Assembly: GCA_036380715.1 (NCBI GenBank)
Contig: DASVEF010000312.1
Span: 62,001-126,000 of the forward strand
Origin: UBA5704 sp036380715
GTDB lineage: Bacteria; Acidobacteriota; Thermoanaerobaculia; Multivoradales; UBA5704
DNA length: 64,000 bases
Reading direction: 5' to 3'
In this document: one piece after another, positions 18,401 through 24,698 of the stretch
Numbering within the stretch: the stretch's first letter is position 1
How the letters are laid out: each line of letters starts with the position of its first letter
Program-made: the position numbers and the translations under genes
Notes under the pieces: model-generated
What the model saw: the letters and a program-made list of their open reading frames with translations, nothing else
Databases searched by the model: none
What the model was told of the DNA's origin: nothing

Positions 18401-20718
18401 CTGGAGACTCCGAGTGGACCGACTACCGGCTGACGGTGGACCTGCGCTCCGACTCCGGCGGCTCGATCGGTATGGTGTTCCGCTGGCGCGATGCGGACAA
18501 CCACTACCGGCTCGCGGCCGACGCGACCCTGCGCTACAGGCGGCTGGTGAAGGTCGAGGCCGGAGTGGTTTCCATCCTCTGGGAGGATGAGGGGCGCTAT
18601 GCCCCGGGCGAGCCGTTCCGTCTGATCGTCGAGACGGTCGGTTCTCGACTGACCGGCTATTTCGACAATGCTCGCCTGTTCGAGGTCTCCGACAGCGCCC
18701 ATGCCGCGGGCCGGGTCGGGCTCTACACCTGGAACGATCCTACGGCGCGGTTCGAGATGCTGGAGGTCCGCCGTCCGTCGCTGGAAGCCCAGGATATGGA
18801 GCCCGGCTGGCACTTCGACGAGCCATTCGACGTCCTGGTCCCCGGCCGCTGGAGCTTCCTCGACGAGGCCGGCGCATCCGCTCCGGCGCCGTGGAAGGTG
18901 GAGGGGGGCGAGCTGCGGTGCGAGCCCGACCCGGTGGCGTGGGAGGAGCCGGGGGGAGGCCTGAACGGCAATGTGTATGCGATCGCCGTGGCGGGAGACG
19001 AGGTCTTCGTGGGCGGAGACTTCGGGATCGCGGTCTGGACTGAAGGGACCTGGAGGGCGTTGGGTAGTGGGGTCAACGGGACCGTGCGCGCCCTCGCTGT
19101 GGATGGCGATCGGGTGTACGTCGGCGGGCTGTTCACACAGGCGGGAGGAGCTCCGGCGCGGAGCATCGCGGTGTGGGACCGTACCGCGAAGACCTGGTCG
19201 GCGCTGGGAAGCGGCGTCGCCGGGCCGGTCCGTGCGGTGGCGGTGGGCGGCGACCGAGTGTACGCGGGCGGGTTCTTCGCCTCGGCGGGAGGAGCCGGCG
19301 CGACCAACATCGCGGCCTGGAACCGGTCGGCCAAGGTCTGGGAGCCTGTCGGCGGCGGCGTCAACGGCTGGGTGCTGGCGCTCGCCACGCGCGGCGGACA
19401 CCTGTACGCGGGCGGCCGGTTCACCCAGGCGGGAGGCGCGGCGGCGAGCCGCGTTGCGCGCTGGGACGGCAACAGTTGGGTGGCGGCGAGCGGCACGATC
19501 AACGGCGCGGTCTCGGCGTTCGCAGTGGGAGAGGGGGGCCTCTACATCGGAGGCGCTTTCACCGAGGCGGGCGGGGTTGCCGCAAACCGGATCGCGCGCT
19601 GGACCGGCACCTCCTGGGTCCCCTTGGGTGGGGGGCTGGACGGTCCGGTCGAGGCGATCGCTCTCGATGGCAATCAGGTCTGGGTCGGCGGCCGTTTCAC
19701 GCAGGCGGGGGGAGCGCCGGCGAGCCGGATCGCGCGCTGGAACCGGGCCGCGCGGGCGTGGTCTCCTGTCGGCGAGGGGGTGGAGAACGACGCGTTCGCT
19801 CTCGCCGTCGGCGAGGACCGCCTCTGGGCCGGAGGGAGGTTCTCGCAGGCGGGAGGCGTCCAGGCGCGCGGGATCGCCGCACTCCTCCTGGGCGGGACCC
19901 GGTCCGCTGTGCTCGAAGAAGCGGTCCCCGAAGATTTCAGATTGGCGGTCCGGCTGGTGCCCGGAGCGGACGGCGCCGCCGCCGTGCTGCTGCGCTGGCA
20001 GGACCCCGGCCATCATCTCGCCCTTTGGCTCGACGCCGAGCGCGGAGCCCGAAGGCTGGTCCGGATGAAGGAGGGGAAAGCCGAGGTGCTCTGGGAGGAC
20101 TCTCTCCGTCCCGAAGCAGGGAGAGAGCACGCGGTGACAATCGACGTCTCCGGTGACCGCCTCGTAGGTCTCGTGGACGGTGTGGAGCTGTTCGATCTGG
20201 CCGCCGGTCCGGCCGGCGGGCGCGTGGGGCTTGCGGTGCGGCGCAGCCCAGGAGCGCGCTTCGGCGAGATGCGGTGGGCTGCGCCCGAGTGGTCCTGCTG
20301 GCACGCGTTCGGGGAAGAGGAGTGGCTGCCGGCCGGCACCCGCGTCCGGGTACACGCGGGACCGCCGTCCGGTCCGGCGTCCGAAGCCGGCCTGACCTTC
20401 CGCTCGGCCGCCCTGACCGGCGAGAGCGGCCGGTTGCGGCTCTCCTCCCGCGGCGCCGAGCTGCGGCTGGTGCGGCCAGATGGGACCCCCGGCCACGCCC
20501 GGACTTTCCTGCCCGGCGCCGCCTATGCCCCGGTCCCCTTCGACGTGATACGCAAGGCGGACGGCACAGGGCTCTTCCTGGTTCCCAGGGGGCCGGAAGG
20601 TGCGGCGGGACCCCTCCGCCTGAAGTTGACCTACTACCGGGACCGGCCCGAGGCCGGGCGGCGTTTTAGTCAGGCGGGAGACCGGAGCGCGGAGCGGGTG
20701 GCGATTGACATTCCCTGA
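12460..20718 (+). CDS. 2752-residue modular protein with beta-propeller and concanavalin-like domains
   Basis: The protein starts 5 bases after the protease gene. No signal peptide is seen. Residues about 330-720 are repetitive beta structure (GFSGGLKLVDGLQAGAAV, then STGLGIYGFAGLF), reminiscent of the DUF6603 type of very large proteins. Residues about 1195-1262 repeat the module found in the first giant (VELLVTHRPPFHIVAFN ... HRVCW). Two concanavalin-like domains lie at about 1557-1747 and 1920-2107. A third, at about 2130-2600, is interrupted by six or seven 45-residue repeats of the VYVGGLFTQAGGAPA type (about 2168-2481) that should form a beta-propeller. The first 300 codons are lower in GC than the rest. 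It is probably a large adhesion, carbohydrate-binding or structural particle protein; function is unknown. Confidence 0.8.
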   Translation: MVRNLLPVGPYMALLTPPDVLQLPLDALRRISIEPPTFVTSPSLAVHSRLSFNEEVAFGVPGLDAIQLVIGPTDEGTRVDFDFVEDPTPNATVTTSLILRLASELLKPMRPVSGQPPGTFESDPTRSSVEIVLATVMLTVNIDGDLSVTGGGAIDLPLCMIGESGVVIEATGITLHLDSTSPPVGKPAGWKGIHIASANLYLPGDLGHTVGNLSLTNGYIGNGGFSGTVASDWPSELPAQVFGMTVGLSHASLTFVQNTLTASEIRGRLTLPFFDEPVEVEIGIGVEGALHVKLASTDPNGLYKLTKPGLLEIELDSISFELKDGLFTAKIAGNLTPLFGAAQGLKWPTFDVKELSIDSKGHVHLDGGWLTLPQQQTLDFYGFKIEITQLGFGKNDDGSKWVGFSGGLKLVDGLQAGAAVEGLRITWYEDGRDPKISLNGAGVELKIPDVLELKGSVSFRELDGALPGEKIRRFDGDIHLTLETPNIEIDGTLVIGSVKGPAGRYNFFAIYVDVELPTGIPLASTGLGIYGFAGLFALQMEPDKHSDEMWFSIDHGKSFYHRPTQGITDLEKKWIPRKDSFAVGAGITLGTLSDNGYTFNGKFLLAIVIPGPIVLIQGAASFLKKRADGADEGQFRALTVIDGRAGSILIGLDAEYKSGKGGELIDISGSMEAFYAFNDPTAWHLYLGQREPRELRIRALFARLVEANAYFMIDARQLALGAWFGYANSWSFGPLSVTLEAWADGNALLSFKPSHFHGDLWLHALVGLKAFGLGLEIGLDAQIAADLFKPYHLLGKFSVGIKLPWPFKKKIGATVTLEWGPSKAAPPLALPITQVAVEHLKSTVVWPLPRRTFLLPDWDDGAGFVAGSSGAIQPADLNGVPLVPLDARISLTFGRSVHDKAFVGINTQQPNPAEELIGPPGGPAVAKARYELTSLVLERWDNPAWKTVAQSPKAGAFPTLFGSWMPVPALPTPAVSPPRLGQTKLLVGSKTPFDFTRGTGSSWEEWVSDALPGYPCIPELPSHETCFGFAGLEPGTRIESPWRIAGPPALTLSWGFGPAIVETRRVADAGVVRIVNVLCFPEPAVRQGLTLLAAEPAKSFRIILARGTAPGPASAAAVPVTPKRWTTLEVPTCVNVLALTAGTVTNPWSENSVRFTVRGADGGLLPFGRIERWGKGELGFNAGFGLDIELPCASSWVELLVTHRPPFHIVAFNAAGAAVASHAPQGTGGEVTETIRLEGAGIRRLEVHAAGNEKLIHRVCWICPTPTGPSATVYDAEHLPHGTFFPVGDVITVDGQGFPRVVLTGDSPLCLEQLCVTPDPEAGQGVRRDEAIRHIQKELARWKSDGAVFSPHSIYRLRIDTTIDAVALDENVVGLVGHQVITEYAYFRTEGPPGLTKLPPPEGVPKERFDSGLDDLVRYVRATDPSTVPLPGEKPLLFQPFYRAYDIGVEFNEDYVAQMYQMEKRDLGLYLFDASNQLARDARGRLLSLAPSWGRATTLSLSEQEQRWLTLIDAAICLPKKLDPETFPKDATLASAEEGRVLAPVTLYEGRLMPLLLHEGFTGAPPGDLPPGWFAVDQASGGPSLWQVMEQGEPLTRHVMQGSGIGGDVEPDRPGTMLLLADPASVGWTDLRLSVFVGSAGGAVGVVFRYGGPGSWYRFALHERTRRLVKAGPGGVALLAEDHVSSQRNRDYLLTVEAIGRSLRTYVDGEPVFAIEDGDLAAGRIGLYTCQSLGARFTDVRVDDFRGGAPVVYRFQLATSLYANFYHHLHSFEDHTWTGTFQADAEPSLQQAVPFSFKLPEEPETRAYKDLADKALGPAAALQNPQRVEVMRLERTGKAPVLLLRSPEPLGWGRVEMELSRPTRRLFTPGLAGDLKLTDVTFGVTRPEEESVTLLLREGLELTRHRIEARLLPGPGGEPPGDPILLLESFRDSGALARFEIVDQGTSGGPSQWQIEGGTLIQLSAIGSGFEPALPGTNAVTGDSEWTDYRLTVDLRSDSGGSIGMVFRWRDADNHYRLAADATLRYRRLVKVEAGVVSILWEDEGRYAPGEPFRLIVETVGSRLTGYFDNARLFEVSDSAHAAGRVGLYTWNDPTARFEMLEVRRPSLEAQDMEPGWHFDEPFDVLVPGRWSFLDEAGASAPAPWKVEGGELRCEPDPVAWEEPGGGLNGNVYAIAVAGDEVFVGGDFGIAVWTEGTWRALGSGVNGTVRALAVDGDRVYVGGLFTQAGGAPARSIAVWDRTAKTWSALGSGVAGPVRAVAVGGDRVYAGGFFASAGGAGATNIAAWNRSAKVWEPVGGGVNGWVLALATRGGHLYAGGRFTQAGGAAASRVARWDGNSWVAASGTINGAVSAFAVGEGGLYIGGAFTEAGGVAANRIARWTGTSWVPLGGGLDGPVEAIALDGNQVWVGGRFTQAGGAPASRIARWNRAARAWSPVGEGVENDAFALAVGEDRLWAGGRFSQAGGVQARGIAALLLGGTRSAVLEEAVPEDFRLAVRLVPGADGAAAVLLRWQDPGHHLALWLDAERGARRLVRMKEGKAEVLWEDSLRPEAGREHAVTIDVSGDRLVGLVDGVELFDLAAGPAGGRVGLAVRRSPGARFGEMRWAAPEWSCWHAFGEEEWLPAGTRVRVHAGPPSGPASEAGLTFRSAALTGESGRLRLSSRGAELRLVRPDGTPGHARTFLPGAAYAPVPFDVIRKADGTGLFLVPRGPEGAAGPLRLKLTYYRDRPEAGRRFSQAGDRSAERVAIDIP

Positions 20719-20927
20719 TCCTCCCTCTGCCGCGAGATCCTGATCCCGCCAGGCCCCAAGATCCGAGAATACAGTCGGGTGCGCCGAGAAAGAGGTCGCA
20801 CCATGTTCGGCGCAGGTCGCGTGCGAAGCGGCGCAGGCCAGGTGGGAACTGGCGCAGGCCAGGCGCGAATCGGCTGGACGGCTCGATGTGAGTTGCCCGG
20901 CTGGTAAGTTCCTGGCAATCTACCCCC
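20719..20927. repeat. intergenic region with three 21-bp imperfect tandem repeats
   Basis: Three imperfect copies of a 21-22 bp unit beginning GGCGCAGG lie at about 20808-20871. No promoter was recognised with confidence; open frames on the minus strand here are shadows. Confidence 0.5.
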
Positions 20928-21521
20928 ATGGAATCCTTCGACTCGAAGATCCTTCGTGTGGTCCTGACCTCCGCTCTCCTGCTGTCCGCCGCCTGCGCCT
21001 CGACGGCGCCCCCCTCCTACCGGCCCTGGGCGGGCGACGAGGACAACCCCGCGGACGCCTCGCTCGCCGCCGACGTCCACACCGCCCTGCTGGACAAGCT
21101 GGGACGGGACGCCATGGCGATCGAGATCGACGTCGACGGCGGGAGCGTCCGGCTGTCCGGCCACGTCGACGAGCGCTCGACCCAGGAGCTGGCCGAGGAG
21201 GTGGCCCTCTCGGTCCAAGGCGTCGAACGGGTGGAGAGCCGGCTGGAGCTGGACTCCGGCGAGAGGTCCGCCACGCCCGTGGGCAAGGCCGTCAGCAATA
21301 CTGAGTTGGAGGTCCAGGACGCCGTTCTCGAGCTGCGGGTCGGCAAGAACCTGCTGGCAGAGATCGGCCGCTACGCCCTGGACCTGGAGGTGGAGTCCAC
21401 CGACGGCGTCGTCAGCTTGCGCGGCAGACTGCCGGACCGCAACCGCAAGAGGATGGCCCTGAAGGTCGCGAAAGAGACTTCGGGGGTCAAGACGGTGATC
21501 GACCTGCTGGACGTGGACTAG
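20928..21521 (+). CDS. lipoprotein with two BON domains
   Basis: The protein has 197 residues. A lipoprotein signal ends in LLLSAACAS, so the mature protein begins at Cys25 or so and is anchored in a membrane facing the periplasm. Two BON (OsmY-type) domains follow: VDGGSVRLSGHVDE with VQGVERVESRLEL (about 45-105) and STDGVVSLRGRLPD with TSGVKTVIDLLDV (about 120-197). BON domains bind phospholipid or help stabilise the envelope. The gene converges on the sulfatase-like gene with only four bases between stops. Confidence 0.85.
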   Translation: MESFDSKILRVVLTSALLLSAACASTAPPSYRPWAGDEDNPADASLAADVHTALLDKLGRDAMAIEIDVDGGSVRLSGHVDERSTQELAEEVALSVQGVERVESRLELDSGERSATPVGKAVSNTELEVQDAVLELRVGKNLLAEIGRYALDLEVESTDGVVSLRGRLPDRNRKRMALKVAKETSGVKTVIDLLDVD

Positions 21522-21525
21522 CCGT

Positions 21526-23409
21526 CTACCGCGCGTATCCCAGAGACCGCAGCCGCTCCATGGTGTAGGGATCCAGCTTCGCCTCTTCGGGACCGCCCAG
21601 CCGGAGGATCTGGCGCGCCTTGCGGCTCTTGGCCTCGAAGGCGGCGAGGAGGCGCCGTCCTTCCGCGATCCCAGAAGGGTCGTTGGCCGCGAGGTCGTGC
21701 TGCTCACCGGAATCGCGGGTCAGGTCGTAGAGCTCTTCCCTCCCGCTCATCTCCCAGCGCACGTACTTGAAGCTTCCGAAGCGGACGGACTGGCGGTCCT
21801 CGTAGCGATTGAGGCCGAGGGCGAGCAGGGGAGCCGATGCCGGAGCTCTGCCCTGGAGGATGGAGGCCAGGGAGCCGGCCGACGGGTGGCCGGTGGGAAA
21901 GGGCAGGCCGCAGAGGTCGAGGAGGGTGGGCGCGACGCTCGCGGTGGAGACCGGGGAGTCGACCCGGCCGGTCCGGGAAGAGCGAGGGAGCTTGAGGAGG
22001 AGGGGGACGCGGAGGATCTCGTCGTAAAGGGTGTGGCCGTGTCCGTAGGAGCCGTGCTCCCAGAACTCCTCGCCGTGGTCGGACAGGACGACCACCAGCG
22101 CGTCCTCGTAGATCCCGAGCCGCTTCAGCTCGTCGACGATCCTCCCCGCGAAGTCGTCGGCCCAGCGGACCTCTCCCTGGTAGAGCCGCCGGATCCAGTC
22201 GCGCTCGCCGGGGTTGGGGACCCAGGTGCCGGCGCGGATCGCCTCCTCATCCCATCCCTCGAAGCGCCATTTCCCGCCCGGAGGAGGACGGCGGCCGTCC
22301 AGGTAACGGCGCGGCGGCCCGTAAGGGCCGTGCGGGTCGAAGAGGTGGACCCAGAGGAAGAAGTCGTCTCCGCGATGGGCGCGCAGCCAGTCGATCGCGG
22401 CTTCTGCCATATCGGGAGGCGGCGCCTCGTCCGGCCGGAACGCCTTCGCCCGTGCGGTCAGCACGGCGGCGCCGAACGAGCGGCCAAGCCAGGGAGCGGG
22501 GAAGGAGCGGTATTCGTCGAACCCTTGAGTCAGGTTCGCGGCGGAGCCGAGCACGGTGCTCGACACCAGGGCCGCCGTCCGGTAGCCGTCGCGCCGCAGG
22601 ACCTCCGCCAGAGTGAGCAGGCGGTCGGGCACCCGGCTCCGGGTACGTAACGCTTGATGGACCTGCGGCGACACGCCGGTCATCACCGACGCCATGGACG
22701 GGAGGGTCCAGGAAGCGGGGGAGTAGGCGCGCTGGAAGACCACCGAGTCACCCGCCAGCCGGTCGAGGCTCGGGGTCCGGCTCTCTCCGCCATAGACAGA
22801 CAGCGCGTCAGCCCGCAGGGTGTCGACGCTGAGCAGGATCACCCGGCGGACGGCGTGAGCCTTCCGCGGTCCCGCGGACGGGTCCGCCTCCGCACCCCAC
22901 GCCGCGACAGGCGATCCGTACTGGACGATCCAGAGGAGGAGCAGGACCGCCGCGCCGGCCAAAGGAGCACCTACGCTCAGGCGCCTCCAGAGGCTCCGGC
23001 GCTCCGGACCCGTCCGCGTGAGCTGGAAGACGAGCAGAGAGACCGCGGCGGCTACGACGATCAGAAGGAGATCCTGCCGCCACATCCCCGCCCCCAGAGA
23101 GCGGGCGATCCCGCGCAGAACGATCCACGCAATTTCCAGAGAAGCCAGAGCGAGGGCGAGTGGCAGAGGGGCCATCCGGAAGACCCTCCGCAGGAGCACG
23201 AACCCGAACAGGAACACGATGAGCGCGACCGAAGCCGTCACCGCCCAAGCGAGCATCACGTTCGCGCCCGACCGCATTCCCGTGGGCGGATCGAGCCAGA
23301 GGCTGAGGATGAGGTCGAGGCACCCCGCGCAGAGGGCGGCGCTGAGCCCGGCGGCCAGAATCCAGCCCGGCAGGAGGCGGTCGCGGGCGGTGGCGGTCAC
23401 AGGCTCCAT
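21526..23409 (-). CDS. membrane-anchored sulfatase/alkaline-phosphatase superfamily enzyme
   Basis: The protein has 627 residues from the ATG at 23409; upstream in-frame codons overlap the SEC-C gene on the other strand and are not used. Four to five membrane helices fill residues 15-170. The periplasmic catalytic domain then starts with ILLSVDTLRADALSVYGG (metal-binding Asp) and includes HLFDPHGPY and VVLSDHGEEFWEHG (metal-binding D-H pair). The nucleophile region is YSPASWTLPSMASVMTG, with Thr where true sulfatases have the formylglycine Cys/Ser of CxPxR. It may therefore be a phosphoryl transferase-like or non-formylglycine member. The substrate is unknown, probably a surface lipid or glycan. 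Confidence 0.8.
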   Translation of the reverse strand: MEPVTATARDRLLPGWILAAGLSAALCAGCLDLILSLWLDPPTGMRSGANVMLAWAVTASVALIVFLFGFVLLRRVFRMAPLPLALALASLEIAWIVLRGIARSLGAGMWRQDLLLIVVAAAVSLLVFQLTRTGPERRSLWRRLSVGAPLAGAAVLLLLWIVQYGSPVAAWGAEADPSAGPRKAHAVRRVILLSVDTLRADALSVYGGESRTPSLDRLAGDSVVFQRAYSPASWTLPSMASVMTGVSPQVHQALRTRSRVPDRLLTLAEVLRRDGYRTAALVSSTVLGSAANLTQGFDEYRSFPAPWLGRSFGAAVLTARAKAFRPDEAPPPDMAEAAIDWLRAHRGDDFFLWVHLFDPHGPYGPPRRYLDGRRPPPGGKWRFEGWDEEAIRAGTWVPNPGERDWIRRLYQGEVRWADDFAGRIVDELKRLGIYEDALVVVLSDHGEEFWEHGSYGHGHTLYDEILRVPLLLKLPRSSRTGRVDSPVSTASVAPTLLDLCGLPFPTGHPSAGSLASILQGRAPASAPLLALGLNRYEDRQSVRFGSFKYVRWEMSGREELYDLTRDSGEQHDLAANDPSGIAEGRRLLAAFEAKSRKARQILRLGGPEEAKLDPYTMERLRSLGYAR

Positions 23410-23525
23410 TGTCGCCGAGCTCCGTCGCGGTTGCCAAGGATTGGGGTGAGCGGTTACTCTCCTCGGTTCATGCGGGTCCGCTGGATGGTCCGGACGGAGC
23501 CCGCGCTGAGAAGGAGTGCGTTCCC

Positions 23526-23825
23526 GTGTCGCTGATGAGCTGGTTCCAGAAGCTGTTCTCTCCCCGCTCCTCCGAGTCGCCCTCCCAGAGCCGCCCAGCT
23601 CTGGGGCGTAACGATCCCTGCTGGTGCGGCAGTGGCAAGAAGTACAAGAAGTGTCATCTCTCCGACCAGTCAGAAGAGTCGGTGAAGAGAAGAGAGGCCG
23701 CTCTCTCGGCCCTGTACTCGACCAAGAATCAGGGCGGGAGGATCGTGCCTCCCGGCGGCGGGAAGGCAAAGGCGCGCAAACCACCGGAAGCGGCCCAGTG
23801 GAAGGGGGGCGCGAAGGCGCGCTAG
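23526..23825 (+). CDS. SEC-C zinc-motif protein
   Basis: The protein has 99 residues. GTG at 23526 is preferred over the ATG at 23535 because AAGGAG lies 10 bases before the GTG. The motif GRNDPCWCGSGKKYKKCH (about 27-44) is the SEC-C zinc-binding signature known from the SecA C-terminus and many small bacterial proteins. The C-terminus is basic and unstructured. It is a small cytoplasmic protein of unknown partner. Confidence 0.8.
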   Translation: MSLMSWFQKLFSPRSSESPSQSRPALGRNDPCWCGSGKKYKKCHLSDQSEESVKRREAALSALYSTKNQGGRIVPPGGGKAKARKPPEAAQWKGGAKAR

Positions 23826-23920
23826 CTGCGCCGCCTTTCTCAGCACGTTTCTCCTGTCCCAGCCTGCCGTTCCCTCCGCAGCGATCAGTTCCGGGATTCG
23901 CCCCTCCAGAGCCGCGCCGC

Positions 23921-23949
23921 TTGACAGGAGCCCGGCGCGGCCCTAGCAT
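23921..23949 (+). promoter_or_regulatory. sigma-70 promoter of the tetR gene
   Basis: Perfect TTGACA at 23921-23926, a 17-base spacer and TAGCAT at 23944-23949. Confidence 0.8.
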
Positions 23950-23956
23950 CATGAAA

Positions 23957-23978
23957 ATACCGAACGCTCGTTCCGTAT
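23957..23978 (+). promoter_or_regulatory. probable TetR-family operator
   Basis: ATACCGAAC and GTTCCGTAT form a 9-4-9 inverted repeat with one mismatched pair, just downstream of the -10 box and 28 bases before the tetR start. This placement fits autorepression by the TetR protein encoded next. Confidence 0.7.
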
Positions 23979-24005
23979 TATGGGATTGGAGGCGATCGCG
24001 GCGAC

Positions 24006-24698
24006 ATGGCGAAGAAGCGGACCCAGGCGGACAAGTCGGACGCGTCCACGCGCAAGACGCTCAAGGCGGCCCTGTCGCTGTTCTCCCGGCAGGGCTACCG
24101 CGCGACCTCCATGCGGCAGATCGCCCGGCGGTCGGGGCTGTCGGTGGGGAACCTCTACCACCACTTCGGCAACAAGGACGCGATCTTCCAGCGGCTGATC
24201 GACCAGTACTGGGAGGTGCTGCTCGACCCCGAGCTGCCGCTCAACAAGGTCTTCGCCGCCGCCCGGTTTCCGGACGACCTGGAGGAGATGGCCGCCGCCA
24301 TCGACCAGGTGGTGTCCGAGAACTCGCCCTACATCCTATTGATCTACATCGACGTCATCGAGTTCAAGGGCAAGCACATCAAGGCGTTCTATCAGCGCAT
24401 GGCCGATCGCTTCGCCGCCGCCTACTCCGACCGTTTCCGCGAGATGGAGAAAGAGGGCGAGCTGGGGGAGGCCAACCCGCTGGTCGCCGTCATGCTCGCT
24501 ACCCGCTGGTTCTTCTACTACTTCACGGTCGAGCGGTGCTTCGGCGTCCCCATGCATTTCGGTCTGGACTCGCGCCAGGCCGTCGACGAGTTCTCGAAGA
24601 TCCTGCGCTACGGCCTGGTGCCGCGGCACGAAAAGGACCTACCCATAGAGATGCGTCCGTCGCGACGCGAGGAGGAAGAAACATCATGTCCACAATGA
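24006..24698 (+). CDS. TetR-family transcriptional regulator
   Basis: The protein has 230 residues. The N-terminal helix-turn-helix is textbook: ALSLFSRQGYRATSMRQIA, then RRSGLSVGNLYHHFGNKDAI (about 22-60). The C-terminal ligand domain is hydrophobic (YILLIYIDVIEFKG, TRWFFYYFTVERCFG), suggesting a lipophilic ligand such as an acyl chain. Its last 13 bases overlap the receptor gene that follows, so the two are co-transcribed. The neighbouring SDR, acyl-CoA ligase and KAS III genes support an acyl-CoA-type effector, which is inference. Confidence 0.9.
   Translation: MAKKRTQADKSDASTRKTLKAALSLFSRQGYRATSMRQIARRSGLSVGNLYHHFGNKDAIFQRLIDQYWEVLLDPELPLNKVFAAARFPDDLEEMAAAIDQVVSENSPYILLIYIDVIEFKGKHIKAFYQRMADRFAAAYSDRFREMEKEGELGEANPLVAVMLATRWFFYYFTVERCFGVPMHFGLDSRQAVDEFSKILRYGLVPRHEKDLPIEMRPSRREEEETSCPQ

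Noticed and set aside
16507..20496. A 1329-residue open frame antisense to the larger giant gene
   Set aside because: Composition is typical of a complementary-strand shadow in GC-rich DNA; no start signal or family resemblance.
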